Source of the DNA: Sphingomonas qomolangmaensis
GTDB lineage: Bacteria; Pseudomonadota; Alphaproteobacteria; Sphingomonadales; Sphingomonadaceae
Assembly (NCBI RefSeq): GCF_024496245.1
Contig: NZ_CP101740.1
Span: forward strand, 2,941,001-3,005,000
DNA length: 64,000 nt
Direction of reading: 5' to 3'
Shown: in pieces, positions 35,901 through 43,804 of the stretch
Numbering within the stretch: position 1 is the first letter of the stretch
Layout of the letters: each line of letters opens with the position of its first letter
Notes under the pieces: generated by a model
Told to the model about the DNA's origin: nothing
The model's input: the letters and a program-made list of their open reading frames with translations, nothing else
The model's database searches: none
Made by a program: the position numbers and the translations under genes

Positions 35901-38492
35901 TTCGTGATCGACGAAATCGCCGAAATCAAAGGCCGGGGCGGGAGGCAGCGGATCGCCGGCGATCCGCGCGGCATGGACCCGAGCGAGATCGCCGATCAGG
36001 CGCTTGATCGACCAGCCATCGGTGATCAGGTGATGCTGGGTGATGACGAGCATGTGCGCATCGGGCCCGATAGAGCACAACAGGATGCGCGTCAGTCGAC
36101 CGCCGGCCAGATCGAAGGGCGCCCACGCCTCTTCATGGCGAAGCGCGTCGAGGCGGGCGGGGTCGGATTCGATAGTCTCGACGCGAAAGCGGTTGCGGAT
36201 AGCGGGATCGAACCGCCGCCGCGGCACGCCGTCTTGCTCGACAAAGCCAGTGCGCAGGATCGGGTGGCGTTCCTCGACCGTACGAAACGCGGCCTCGAGC
36301 GCGAGCGCGTCGAGCGCGCCGTCGATCCGCACCCCGGCCTGAACATGATAGACCGGCAGCCCTTGCGCGAGCCCCTCGAGCACGAACAGTCGCCATTGCC
36401 CCGACGAAACCTGCCCATCGGCAGCGCGTACAGCGGAAAGCGGTCGCGGCAATGCCGCCTCAGCCGGCGCCTGCGCGCCTTGCGCGATCGCGTCGGCAAG
36501 CGCATCGATCGTCGGCGCGGGCATCAGCAGGTCGCCCGGCAGCTGCACGCCGAGCCGGCGCTCGATCCGCGCCTGCAGCTCGAGCGTCATCAGCGAGTCG
36601 AGCCCTAGCCGGGCCAGTCCCGCGTCGGCGGCGATCGTGCCGCCGCCGCGTATCGCGGCGATCTCGCGCATCAGCAGATCGCGAACCAGCGCACAGGCCG
36701 CGGTGCGATCGATCGCGGTCAGATCGAGCTGCTCGGATGCCGCCATGTCGTCGGCTGCGCGGACGTCGCTGGCGCCCGAAATTGCAGTTTCGATCACCGA
36801 CAGTTCGCCGGTCAGCCATTGCTCGCGAGTCGCGCGCCGGCGGATCTTGCCGCTCGACGTCTTGGGGATGGCGTTGGGTTGCGTCAGCACCACCACATCG
36901 ACCCAGGCGTCATGGTCGCGCGCGATCGCGGTGCGCACCGCCTCGATTACCCTTGCGCGGTCCTCCGCGGGCAGCCGGCGCGGTACTTCGACCACGATGC
37001 CGAGACGCTCCTCGCCCGCGCGCTCGAATGGAAAGGCCGCGGCGCCGATTGCGCGCAACTGCGGGTCGGCCCGCGCCGCAGTCGCCTCGATGTCGTGCGG
37101 GTAGAGGTTGCGCCCGCGCAGAATGATGAGATCCTTCAGGCGACCGGTGACGAAGAGTTCGTCCTCGGCTACGAACCCCAGGTCGCCGGTGCGCAGGAAC
37201 CGCAGCGTCCCTTGCGGGGTAGCGCGTTCGACGAAGGTTTGCGCAGTTCGATCGGGGTCGTTCCAATAGCCGGCGGCGATGCTCGGGCCGCTCGCCCAGA
37301 CTTCCCCGACCTGAGTATCGGGGCAATCGAGCCCGGTATCGGGGTCGACGATCAGCACCGAATGCCCAGGCGCGACGAGGCCCGACGATACCAGCGCGCG
37401 AGCGGGTTCCCGGGCGGCGGGCGGCGAACCGCGATTGCCCGCAAGCGCCGCCTCGCTCACCAGCAGGTCGCGATAGCCGCCACGGCTGCTGGTGACGTAC
37501 AACGTCGCTTCGGCCAGCCCGTAGCAGGGCAGGAACTGGTCGCGCGTAAAGCCGCAGGGGGCGAAGGCCTCGGCAAATTGCGCCATCGTTTCGGCGCGCA
37601 CCGGCTCCGAGCCATTATAGGCGACGCGCCACCCGCTCAGGTCGAGCGTCTCGCGTTCGGCGTCGCCGATCCTTGCGGTGCAGAGTGCATAGGCGAAATC
37701 GGGGCCGCCGCTGACATTGCCCCGATAGCGCGAGATCGCGGTGAGCCAGTTCAGCGGATGCTTCAGAAAGGTCGCGGGCGCCATCAGCGTACAGCTGCCG
37801 CCCATGCAAATCGGATGCAGCACGTTGCCGATCAGCCCCATGTCGTGAAACAGCGGCAACCAGCCGACGACATGGACCGACTCGTCGGTGCCGAAGCCGT
37901 TCGCGATCGCGGCTTCGTTGGCGAGGATACCCGCGTGGCGGTTGATCACCCCCTTGGGCGTCCCGGTCGATCCCGAGGTGAATTGCAGGAACGCGACGCT
38001 GTCGCCGCCGAGCCGGGGCGGGCGCCATTGCGACGCCATCGTGCCCGGGACGGCGCTGGTCACGATCCACGGAATGTCGCCGAGCGCGGGCGATGCATCG
38101 GCGATTGCGTCGCGACTCTCGCTCAGCCGCGCGGTGGTGAGCACCGCGCGCGGCGCGCAATTGGCGGCGATCAGCCCGAGCCGCTCGGCCGAGCGCCCGG
38201 GCCGCCCCGGCGCGGGGGGATGGAGCGGCACCGCGACGACCCCGGCATAGAGGCAGCCCAGGAACGCCGCGACGAATTCGAGGCCAGAGGGATAGAGCAG
38301 CAACGCGCGCTCACCCGCGGGCAACGTCCCCGCAAGATGCGCGGCGATGGCGCGAGCGCGCGAATCGACCTCGGCATAGGTCCATTCCTCGATTCCGGTC
38401 CCCTCGGGATCGAGGAAGCGGAAGGCGAGCGCGTGGGGACGCGAATCGACCGTGGCGCGAAGCACGTCGACCAGCGTGCTCCCCGGAATCAT
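26910..38492 (-). CDS. Large starter NRPS: FAAL, ACP, then three C-A-T modules
   Basis: A 3860-residue megasynthase. A fatty acyl-AMP ligase (about 1-590; FTSGSTGTPKG near 170, then PLFHDMGLIG) activates a fatty acid and loads the ACP domain (LGLDSLM, S633). Module 1: C with HHLITDG 820-826, A near 1290, carrier S1690. Module 2: C 1878-1884, A with N2360, carrier S2741. Module 3: C 2929-2935, A near 3406, carrier S3788. Pockets: D-I-W-E-L-T-A-D-D (basic diamino acid, Dab- or Dap-like); V-D-W-V-T-S-L-G-D (beta-alanine type); D-P-W-Y-I-G-S-I-A (unassigned). It has no thioesterase. The start ATG overlaps the carbamoyltransferase stop (ATGA). It should begin a lipopeptide. Confidence 0.97.
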   Translation of the reverse strand: MIPGSTLVDVLRATVDSRPHALAFRFLDPEGTGIEEWTYAEVDSRARAIAAHLAGTLPAGERALLLYPSGLEFVAAFLGCLYAGVVAVPLHPPAPGRPGRSAERLGLIAANCAPRAVLTTARLSESRDAIADASPALGDIPWIVTSAVPGTMASQWRPPRLGGDSVAFLQFTSGSTGTPKGVINRHAGILANEAAIANGFGTDESVHVVGWLPLFHDMGLIGNVLHPICMGGSCTLMAPATFLKHPLNWLTAISRYRGNVSGGPDFAYALCTARIGDAERETLDLSGWRVAYNGSEPVRAETMAQFAEAFAPCGFTRDQFLPCYGLAEATLYVTSSRGGYRDLLVSEAALAGNRGSPPAAREPARALVSSGLVAPGHSVLIVDPDTGLDCPDTQVGEVWASGPSIAAGYWNDPDRTAQTFVERATPQGTLRFLRTGDLGFVAEDELFVTGRLKDLIILRGRNLYPHDIEATAARADPQLRAIGAAAFPFERAGEERLGIVVEVPRRLPAEDRARVIEAVRTAIARDHDAWVDVVVLTQPNAIPKTSSGKIRRRATREQWLTGELSVIETAISGASDVRAADDMAASEQLDLTAIDRTAACALVRDLLMREIAAIRGGGTIAADAGLARLGLDSLMTLELQARIERRLGVQLPGDLLMPAPTIDALADAIAQGAQAPAEAALPRPLSAVRAADGQVSSGQWRLFVLEGLAQGLPVYHVQAGVRIDGALDALALEAAFRTVEERHPILRTGFVEQDGVPRRRFDPAIRNRFRVETIESDPARLDALRHEEAWAPFDLAGGRLTRILLCSIGPDAHMLVITQHHLITDGWSIKRLIGDLARVHAARIAGDPLPPAPAFDFGDFVDHEASADSVEDRAFWERQLRDLDQLALPGAVAPIADRYRGGRIDFTIPPAAVRRLSQIARDADTTLFTVLLTAYALLLRDYGGRDRFAIGGVVANRRPQFHDLLGFFANTVVLRCDLSGARAFGPQLARMEAMRRETLRHAAFPFAEAARLAHASGGDHPAFQAAFVFESGVPRAIDAAGAQWIPSAWSPDGAIDGTAKFDLSLAMVEMPHGIAGGFEYNAARFDEATARRFAASFEHIVAALAAAHAPAEIELDPLTPTDRIFLAETNATCAPFPDEQGFAALFEAQARRTPDRRAIRDGVADWTYARLDAGGDGVACGLATHGAGPETLVALLAPRGCMLAAAMLGTFKAGAAYVPIDPHYPTERQRQIAEQSGARLLLTTRALLSEAREIAGADTAVLAIEDLIMSGGRPAAPAPVSPRNIAYVIYTSGSTGTPKGAAVEHRGMINHLYAKIEAMALGEADVVAQTASQCFDISVWQTLAALAVGGSVEVIDTEIAAQPEALFAHAAASGVTVLEIVPSLLRAACDLLAHNRADAYATGALRWLLLTGEALPAELVRRWLDRHAVPVINAYGPTECSDDVTHGVLRDPAALTGAQAPIGRPIINTQLHILDRGGRLAPIGAVGDLHVGGTGVGRGYWRDPARTAAAFLPDPFAPIPGARMYRTGDRARILPDGELLFLGRDDDQVKIRGFRIELGEVEAAIERHEAVAAAAVVAYRADGEQRLVAYVVGAVGAMSEASLRRHLAGLLPDYMLPAGYVFLESLPLTPNGKLDRRALPDPADAIGRGGAAYVAPAGPIEELVAQVWGEVLGIARIGAADHFFERGGHSLLATRVVARLRSVLGVELPLRALFEAPSVAAFARAVEQARGDASTVPPLQPRADRDAPAALSFAQHRLWFLEQLAPGEATYNVAGAFRVTGALDIDLLERSLSDLVARHETLRTRFGVAAGEPLQLIAPDATIAIARIDLAGTDSEARAQAWLAAEARRPFDLEHGPLLRAAVLRLGDDAHILSVSMHHIVSDGWSLGVLMRELSELYAAHLEARTPALEPLAVQYADYSAWQHDWLQGEVLDAQIAYWRDALEGVPTMLDLPLDRPRAARQRQRGAQHRLRIDPALAERLRGFARGEGATLYMLLLAGFQALLSRYTGQQRLLVGSPIAGRTQRETEGLIGFFVNTLVLRGDLGGDPGLAALLARVRETTLSAFAHQDVPFEKLVEALAPQRDLSRSPLFQAMFILQNAPAGELALGDARLEPVAIDNGTAKFDLTLALEEGGDGGIEGYCEYDRDLFDRETIARFADHYVRLLSRALDDPAMPIARIDFLSDAERRRLLHDWNDTKAAYPDKTLHQLFEEQAAATPEATALIHHGATTSYAALDAHANRIAHVLRQRGVGPGHRVGIAMHRSPALVAALLATLKTGAAYVPLDPDYPAARLGYMTRSASITIILTDARSYQCFDAQAQWIDVDGRLVADQPDSTLPPRGSPGDPAYIVFTSGSTGTPNGVIGLHRGAINRCNWMWRRFPFAAHEVSALKTSTNFVDSIWELFGPLLKGIPSVIFDRDDVIDIARFVQALGAARVTRIVLVPSLLRAMLDADPDLAVRLPALDYWTVSGEALDPSLVAAFEQHLPGKRLLNLYGCSEASGDSTALTEVVAEASVPIGHPIDNTRIYILDRALRPVAPGLPGEVYIAGDGLNGGYLAQPARTAERFVPDPFAARRGERLYRTRDIGRHRPDGAIEYLGRIDRQVKIRGVRIDLGEVEAALASHPDVQQVVVTATPEALVAYVVGAGGGVSEASLRRHLAGLLPDYMLPAGYVFLESLPLTPNGKLDRRALPDPGDAIGRGGAVYVAPAGPIEELVAQVWGEVLGIARIGAADHFFERGGHSLLATRVVARLRSVLGVELPLRALFEAPSVAAFARAVEQARGEASTVPPLQPRADRDAPAALSFAQHRLWFLEQLAPGEATYNVAGAMRVTGALDIDLLERSLSNLVARHETLRTRFGVSAGEPLQLIAPEATIAIARIDLAGTDAEARAQAWLAAEARRPFDLERGPLLRAAVLRLGDDAHILSVSMHHIVSDGWSLGVLMRELSELYAAHLEARTPALEPLAVQYADYSAWQHDWLQGEVLDAQIAYWRDALEGVPTMLDLPLDRPRAARQRQRGAQHRLRIDPALAERLRGFARGEGATLYMLLLAGFQALLSRYTGQQRLLVGSPIAGRTQRETEGLIGFFVNTLVLRGDLGGDPGLAALLAQVRETTLSAFAHQDVPFEKLVEALAPQRDLSRSPLFQAMFILQNAPAGELALGDARLEPVAIDNGTAKFDLTLALEEGGDGGIEGYCEYDRDLFDRETIARFADHYVRLLSRALDDPAMPIARIDFLSDAERHRLLHDWNDTKAAYPDKTLHQLFEEQAAATPEATALIHHGATTSYAALDAHANRIAHALRQRGVGPGHRVGIAMHRSPALVAALLATLKTGAAYVPLDPDYPAARLGFMLDDADAMLALVSPDVEDRIPPSLATMGIGDDLDCPMVAQDAPFPPTPPDAPAYVLHTSGSTGRPKGVMVPHRGVSNCIAWMQQRYRLGADDRFLFKTSLNFDPSVWELFWPLAMGAAVVIAPRDAQADPEQIVELVERDGVTTAYFVPAMLEAFLDAGGARAGNLRHVICGGEKLPQATIDRFLAESTAELHHSYGPTEASIAASEWTCIPDYRAVVVGRPLGNVRLYLLGRCGELVPPGVAGELHIGGGGVATGYAGRAGLTAERFVPDRFGGAPGARLYRSGDMMRYLPDGNLEFLGRRDDQIKLRGHRVELGEIERVIEEHGAREAVMAIHDRGGAPLLVAYITVRDGTALEPIRSAVRRQLPAYMIPSDYVVLADLPRGPNGKVDRTALRAPDARDRAVHVAPVNATEREIAAIWAELLGRERVGRHDDFFQLGGHSLLAVRILARLNERFAAGLQLHELFELRMVAELAEAIKARPRVAAPAPIPRAERRPVRVRAMTAEFADGARDE
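28458..30547. repeat. Long direct repeat, copy B (carrier 2 to start of adenylation 3)
   Basis: About 2.09 kb, nearly identical to 31611-33700 at a constant offset of 3153 bases. It spans the end of adenylation 2, carrier 2, condensation 3 and the first part of adenylation 3. The adenylation cores outside the repeat are quite different. Confidence 0.92.
31611..33700. repeat. Long direct repeat, copy A (carrier 1 to start of adenylation 2)
   Basis: Partner of 28458-30547. Its edges fall inside the adenylation domains: one just after the DPDYPAARLG segment, the other near the C-terminal SEASLRRHLAG segment. The substrate-selecting adenylation core lies outside the repeat. Confidence 0.92.
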
Positions 38493-40537
38493 GCGACCGC
38501 ATCCGCCGCCACACGCGACAACCGATGCGGGGTGCGCTGCACCCGCGCCGGTACCAATCGGACCAGCCGCCGCGCCCATAGCTCGCGAAGCTCGGCAAGC
38601 AGCGGTTCGGGATCGTGCGCGGCGCCCGCCCGTTGCAGCAGGTCTTCGACACCGCATGCGCCGTCGACCGTCATCAACGCGTCGAACAGCGCGGGCGACA
38701 GGGTGGCAGCGACGCGCGCGCTGAAGCTCGTGCGCGCCTCGTACGCGGTCACCCGGCGCCCGTCGTGCGAGAGCGAGCGGCTTTGCGCGAGCAGGACATA
38801 GTCGGGCAGCGACACGTCGAGCGCGAGCCAATCTGCTGCCGTCGCGACACGCTTGCGCGCGACGAAGCGCCCGATCACCAGCGCATCGAGATCGGTGGTG
38901 AGGAACGAGACGATCGCGTCTCCGGCCGAATCGACGATCGGTTCGGCGTTGTTGTTGAACGATGTATTGAGCACCACCGGAACGCCGGTGCGCGCCTTGA
39001 AGGCTGCGATCAGCCGCCAATATGCCGGGTTGTCCTGCCGCGCGACGGTCTGAATCCGTGCGGTTCCGTCGACATGGGTGATTGCCCCGAGCAGTTCGCG
39101 GCGATCCTCGCGCACCGGCACGACGAAGTTCATGAAGGGGAAGTGATTCTGCCCCGGCGGCAGCGCGAAATATTCGGCCGCCTCTTCTTCGAGCACCGAG
39201 GGCGCGAATGGCCGATAGCCTTCGCGCTTCTTGACCATCGCATTGATCCGGTCCTTGTTCGACGCCGGGCGCGGGTCGGCGACGATGCTGCGGTTGCCGA
39301 GCGCGCGCGGGCCGAATTCCGAACGTCCCTGCACCCAGCCGATGACCGCTCCTTGCGCGATGAGATCGGCGGCTGCCTCGGCTGCGTCGTCGCTATGCTC
39401 GAGATCGAGGAACGCGCCCCAGCCCTCGATCAACTGCTCGATCGTTTCGTCGTCGGCGAGATCGGGACCCCAATAGACGCGGCGCAGCGGTTCGCGCGGT
39501 GCAGGGGCGCCCAGGTCGGCCGACAGCATCAACGCCGCCCCGAGCGCGCATCCGGCGTCGTGCGCCGCGGGTTGGACGAAGATATTGTCGAACATGCCCG
39601 AAAACAGGAGCTTGCCGTTCATAGTGCAGTTGTGTGCGACGCCGCCCGCCAGGCACAGATTGCGCTGGCCAATGGTGTCGCGCCGGTGCCGCAGCATATG
39701 AAGGACGATCCGTTCGAGCGCTTCCTGCAGCGCCGCAGCAACGTCGCAATGCCGCTGTTCGAACCGATCGCCGCCGCGCCGGATCGCGCCCCGCTCGATC
39801 AACGCGGCACCGATCCGGTCGATATGCACGCGGTAACCGCCATCGGCGAGCAGTTCGTAGAACGAATCGAATGCCGCGCGGAACACCGCGCGATCGCCAT
39901 AGGGCGCGAGCCCCATGACCTTGTATTCGTCGAACGGCTTGTAGCCGAGGAAGCGCACCACCTCGAGGTAGAAGAGCCCCAGCGACTGCTGCTGGCTGAA
40001 CGATTCGATCGTCGTGACCTGCGAACCGCGGCCGATCGCGACGCTTCCCGACAGGAAGTCGCCATAGCCGTCGATCGTCAGGATCAGGCTCTCGTCGAGC
40101 CCCGACATCGCGAATGCGCTGACCGCATGTGCCTCGTGATGCGGAACGAAATGCAACCGTTCGGGGTCGATTTGGTCACCGAACTCGTGCGTCAGCAGAC
40201 CGTGGAGCAACCTACGCGAATCGAGCGGCACCGCGCCATCGGGCTGCGCGGCGAAGAGCTGGCCGAGCAGCGCGTTGCAGTAGGATTCAGTGGCGTAGAA
40301 GCCGATCGCATCGACATCGCGAAGCTCGGCGCCGGCTTCGGCCAGGCAATAGCGGATCGCGAGCGACGGGAATTTGTTCGAATGCTTGATCCGGTTGAGC
40401 CGCTCCTCCTCGACCGCGGCGATCACCCGCCCGTCCTCGACCAGCACCGCGGCACCGTCGTGCAGGAACGCCCCCGCGAGCCCCAGCGCGTTCTCATGCA
40501 CACGGTTCAGGCCACCCGCCAACCCCAGACATAACAT
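38489..40537 (-). CDS. NodU/TobZ-type carbamoyltransferase (intact motifs)
   Basis: A 682-residue enzyme of the NodU/CmcH/TobZ family, which moves a carbamoyl group from carbamoyl phosphate through carbamoyl-adenylate to an acceptor hydroxyl. The family motifs are present: HDGAAV with H26, the metal site HHEAHA at 133-138, IDGYGD, the GRSEFGPRALGNRSI segment and NTSFNNNAEPIV. A C-terminal extension of about 110 residues follows the core. The ATG at 40537 is chosen over a GTG at 40543 because GGGAG lies eight bases before it. It probably decorates the lipopeptide or a building block. Confidence 0.93.
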   Translation of the reverse strand: MLCLGLAGGLNRVHENALGLAGAFLHDGAAVLVEDGRVIAAVEEERLNRIKHSNKFPSLAIRYCLAEAGAELRDVDAIGFYATESYCNALLGQLFAAQPDGAVPLDSRRLLHGLLTHEFGDQIDPERLHFVPHHEAHAVSAFAMSGLDESLILTIDGYGDFLSGSVAIGRGSQVTTIESFSQQQSLGLFYLEVVRFLGYKPFDEYKVMGLAPYGDRAVFRAAFDSFYELLADGGYRVHIDRIGAALIERGAIRRGGDRFEQRHCDVAAALQEALERIVLHMLRHRRDTIGQRNLCLAGGVAHNCTMNGKLLFSGMFDNIFVQPAAHDAGCALGAALMLSADLGAPAPREPLRRVYWGPDLADDETIEQLIEGWGAFLDLEHSDDAAEAAADLIAQGAVIGWVQGRSEFGPRALGNRSIVADPRPASNKDRINAMVKKREGYRPFAPSVLEEEAAEYFALPPGQNHFPFMNFVVPVREDRRELLGAITHVDGTARIQTVARQDNPAYWRLIAAFKARTGVPVVLNTSFNNNAEPIVDSAGDAIVSFLTTDLDALVIGRFVARKRVATAADWLALDVSLPDYVLLAQSRSLSHDGRRVTAYEARTSFSARVAATLSPALFDALMTVDGACGVEDLLQRAGAAHDPEPLLAELRELWARRLVRLVPARVQRTPHRLSRVAADAVA

Positions 40538-40576
40538 CGTCACTTCTCCCGTTCGGGATGGATCGTGCGTCGCGCG

Positions 40577-41794
40577 CTATCCGAACGTGCGCGCGAAAAA
40601 ACTGCCCTCGAGCACCTGCTTGCCGAGCCGGCGTTCGGTCACTGCGCCGACTTCGGGGCCGAGCACGCCGAACATCACCTCGCTCGACAGTCGTTCGAGC
40701 ACCGAATTGCCGGCAAAGCTGCGCGCGCCGACGATCCGGCGCGCGGCGGTGACGATCGCCTCGGCGACACGGCAGGCCGAATATTTGGCGACGCTGGCCT
40801 CGTTCGACGCGCGCTCTATCGCCTCGCTGTCGCGCGGAAGCGCGCGGACGCGGGCGATCGCGGCGCCGCAGCGCTCGACCGCGGCGCGCGCGGTCGCATA
40901 GTCGATCGCCAGCCGCCCGGTATCGACGATCATCCCGTCGAGCTTGGCGAGCGGCACCCCGTCGCGGCCCCGCATTTCGCCTGCAAAGCGCCGTATCTCG
41001 TCGAGCGCGCGCGCGGCGCAGCCAAGGTAAAGCGCGCCGATCAGCGCCTGGTGCCACGCCATTTCGAAGCGGATGAGCAACGCGGTGAGTGGGCTGCCCG
41101 CCGCCGTCGCGAGCGCTTCCTTCGGCAGGTCGAGATCATCGAACCCGATGTGCCGCGTATCCGAATCGATCATCGCGGTCGGGAGAAGATAATCGCCGAT
41201 CACGACCGCGGGGTTGTCGCGCAGCCGATCGAGTACGAACAGCGCGGTGCCTTCGTCGGCGATCTCGGTAAGCAGCACCAGCAGATCGGCCTCGGTCGCG
41301 AGCGAGGTATAGGCGGCCTTGCCGCTGATGCGGAACCCGTCGCCATGCCGATGCGCGGCGGTGCCGATCTCCCCCAACCGGGTTCCATGTATCTTCGAAT
41401 TGGTATTGGCGACCAGCAGCCTGGCATCGGTCACGCGATCGAGCAGCCGGTGGCGAAATACTTCGAGCGCGGGATCGGCCGCCGCGGGGAAGGTCGCCAC
41501 CGCCGAGGTCACGTAATAGTGGTTTTCGACCGCGAGTGCGAGCGCTGGTGAGAGCCCGCCGAGGCGGTGGACCACCGCGAAACAGGCGGGAAAGAGCGCG
41601 TCGACGTCGTCGCGCATCGGCCCGCACAGAAACGGCAGCTGCGTCGCGCGGAACGCCCGATAGAATATCGCGAGATCGCGTTCGCGCAGCGCGATCGCGA
41701 GCGCGTCGGTCGCCGCGGTCAGCTCGTCGTCGAACCGCGCGCCGCTCGTCGACCCGCCGCTGCGCGCGTCGGCGTCGAGGAACGCCGCGTTCAT
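40577..41794 (-). CDS. Acyl-CoA dehydrogenase-family flavoenzyme (divergent)
   Basis: A 405-residue protein with the acyl-CoA dehydrogenase layout: helical N-terminal part, central beta part with TNSKIHGTRLGEIG and FRISGKAAYTSLATEAD, and helical C-terminal part. The usual catalytic Glu in a YEG context near the end is not seen; the matching region reads GPEVGAVTERR. It may oxidise a carrier-bound or amino substrate or have lost activity. The start overlaps the upstream carbamoyltransferase-like gene by an ATGA. It pairs in the operon with the more typical homologue at 43805-45082. Confidence 0.85.
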   Translation of the reverse strand: MNAAFLDADARSGGSTSGARFDDELTAATDALAIALRERDLAIFYRAFRATQLPFLCGPMRDDVDALFPACFAVVHRLGGLSPALALAVENHYYVTSAVATFPAAADPALEVFRHRLLDRVTDARLLVANTNSKIHGTRLGEIGTAAHRHGDGFRISGKAAYTSLATEADLLVLLTEIADEGTALFVLDRLRDNPAVVIGDYLLPTAMIDSDTRHIGFDDLDLPKEALATAAGSPLTALLIRFEMAWHQALIGALYLGCAARALDEIRRFAGEMRGRDGVPLAKLDGMIVDTGRLAIDYATARAAVERCGAAIARVRALPRDSEAIERASNEASVAKYSACRVAEAIVTAARRIVGARSFAGNSVLERLSSEVMFGVLGPEVGAVTERRLGKQVLEGSFFARTFG

Positions 41795-43791
41795 GCCGCT
41801 TCCTTCGCGGGCGCCGGTCGGAGCAAGACCATGCCAGCGGACCACAGCGCGTCGATTTCGTCGATCAACTGCCGCGCATCATCCGCCGCCAGTCGCGCTT
41901 CCGACACGATCTCGCCGAGCGGCGCGGCCTCCCCGATCGTCGCCAGGAGGTCGCCCAGAAGCGGGGTGACCGCGCGGCGCATCGGGGCGGTGGTGGTGGT
42001 GCGCAGTTCGGCGGTCATGCGTTGCGAATGTCGCTCGATCAGTCCCTGGCTGCGGACCAGTTTGACGTGCGGCGGCAATGCCAGGTGCAGCGCGCCGCGC
42101 GCGTCCCAGTCGATCTCGCGGCGTTCGACGAAGCAGTCGCCGACGATCAGATAATCGAGCTGCGAGCCGAGATAGCTCACGACCGCGTCTTCGACGCTTT
42201 CGGCGGTGGGCTCGTTGCTGCGGTTGAGCGATGCGCTGAGCAACACCGGCGACCCGGTCAGCGCGTCGAGATGGGTGAGCAACTGCCAGAGCAAGGGCTG
42301 GCGATCACGCGCGACGGTCTGCACGCAGAACCGGTCGTCATGCGTCAGGGCAGCGGCCAACGGCGCGCGCGTCTCGGCGCGGGCACGTACCAGGAAGGTC
42401 TGAAAACCAAGCGCGCCGCCGTCGCTTTCGCCTTCGCACCATCGCGCCAGGTCTTCGGCGCGGATCATTGCCGCAAGCGGTCGATAGGTTTCGACACGCC
42501 CGAGCGCACGATGCAGCCGCTCGCGATTGGCGATCGGGGCTGCCGCGGCGAAGGCGTTGCGCGCGCCGAGTGCATGCGTCCCGAAGTCCGAGCGCCCCTG
42601 CACCCAGCCGATCGTCGCACCGCGCGCGATGCACTCGGCGGCGCGCCGCGGGGTATCGTTCTTCGCGTCGGTCGACACGACAGGGTTCCAACCGCGCAGC
42701 AGGGCGGCGGCGTCGCGGACATCGCTACCCCAGCGAACATCGTCGATGCGCGCGCGCGGCGGCGGCGTGCCGGCGGCCTGCGATGCCAGCAACGCCGCGC
42801 CCAGCGCGCATCCGGCGTCGTATGCCGCGGGATGGACGAAGATTTCGTCGAACAGCCCGGCACTGCGGATTGCGGTGCTCGTGGCGATATTGTCCGCCAT
42901 GCCGCCCGCGGTGCACAGGTTGTGCAGCCCGGTCGTCGCACGATGATGCGCAAGGACATGCAGCACGATCCGCTCCATCGCCTGCTGCAGCGCCGCGGCG
43001 AGATCGTGGTGCGCCGCGGTCAGCACGCCTCCGCGTGGGGGATCGATCAGGTCGCGCAGGTCGCGCGTGCGCGCCAGATCCAGGCGATAGTGTCCGTCGG
43101 GTAGCAACGCGTACAACATGCCGACCGCGGCCTCGAACCGTTCGGGGCTGCCGAACTGCGCCAGCGCAAGCGCGCGATATTCCTCGAACAGGCCCAGCCC
43201 CAGAAACGGCAGCACCGCGTGACATAATTTCTGCAGCGACTGCGAAGGATCGGTCAGCGCGATCGTATCGAGCGCGACCTTGCCCGAGGCGGCGCGCGTC
43301 CCGCGGTAGAGCCCGCCGGCATTGTCGATGACATAGACCAGGCTCTCGTCGAATCCCGACTGGTGCATCGTGCAGGCCGCGTGCGTCAGCTTGTGTTCGA
43401 AGAAGCACAGCCGCCCGGGATCGATCGCATCGCCGCATTCGCGCGCCAGCGTTGCGGCAAGCAGGTGCCGCGCGTTCGCCCGCGCAGCAATGTCGGGTCG
43501 GTCGAGATACATCCGCGCCAGCAGCGCGTCGGCCGAAGCCTCGTCGACATAATAAGCGATCCGGTCGATTTGGGGCAGCGCGACGCCGCGCATCGCCAGG
43601 CAATGGCGGACCGCCGCAGCGGGAAATTTGTTCGAATGCTTGATACGGTTGAGCCGCGCCTCTTCGAACGCCGCGACGACATGCCCATCCTCGATCAGCA
43701 CCGCCGCGCCGTCATAGGTATAGGCCTCGGGCGTATCGAGTATCTTGCGGTCGATCGGGTCGAGCCCGCCAGCAAGGCCGAGGACGAGCAT
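41791..43791 (-). CDS. Divergent NodU/TobZ-type carbamoyltransferase homologue with eroded motifs
   Basis: A 666-residue relative of the enzyme at 38489-40537, sharing the fold from LGLAGGLD through SNKFPAA to a similar C-terminal extension. Several catalytic motifs differ: H26 of the HDG motif is Y26; the metal motif reads HKLTHA (133-138), losing one His and the Glu; IDGYGD is IDNAGG; FGPRALGNRS is FGTHALGARN; NTSFNNNAEP is SASLNRSNEP. It is either inactive, a structural partner of the intact enzyme, or specialised for another substrate. The ATG at 43791 starts at the same point of the fold as the intact enzyme. It lies 13 bases after the acyl-CoA dehydrogenase stop. Confidence 0.88.
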   Translation of the reverse strand: MLVLGLAGGLDPIDRKILDTPEAYTYDGAAVLIEDGHVVAAFEEARLNRIKHSNKFPAAAVRHCLAMRGVALPQIDRIAYYVDEASADALLARMYLDRPDIAARANARHLLAATLARECGDAIDPGRLCFFEHKLTHAACTMHQSGFDESLVYVIDNAGGLYRGTRAASGKVALDTIALTDPSQSLQKLCHAVLPFLGLGLFEEYRALALAQFGSPERFEAAVGMLYALLPDGHYRLDLARTRDLRDLIDPPRGGVLTAAHHDLAAALQQAMERIVLHVLAHHRATTGLHNLCTAGGMADNIATSTAIRSAGLFDEIFVHPAAYDAGCALGAALLASQAAGTPPPRARIDDVRWGSDVRDAAALLRGWNPVVSTDAKNDTPRRAAECIARGATIGWVQGRSDFGTHALGARNAFAAAAPIANRERLHRALGRVETYRPLAAMIRAEDLARWCEGESDGGALGFQTFLVRARAETRAPLAAALTHDDRFCVQTVARDRQPLLWQLLTHLDALTGSPVLLSASLNRSNEPTAESVEDAVVSYLGSQLDYLIVGDCFVERREIDWDARGALHLALPPHVKLVRSQGLIERHSQRMTAELRTTTTAPMRRAVTPLLGDLLATIGEAAPLGEIVSEARLAADDARQLIDEIDALWSAGMVLLRPAPAKEAA

Positions 43792-43804
43792 CGCCGCGCG
43801 CGCC

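Noticed and set aside
26910..39020. A longer start for the large NRPS, reaching to 39020
   Set aside because: The extra part lies inside the carbamoyltransferase gene in another frame. The ATG at 38492 begins the FAAL domain properly and forms the usual ATGA overlap.
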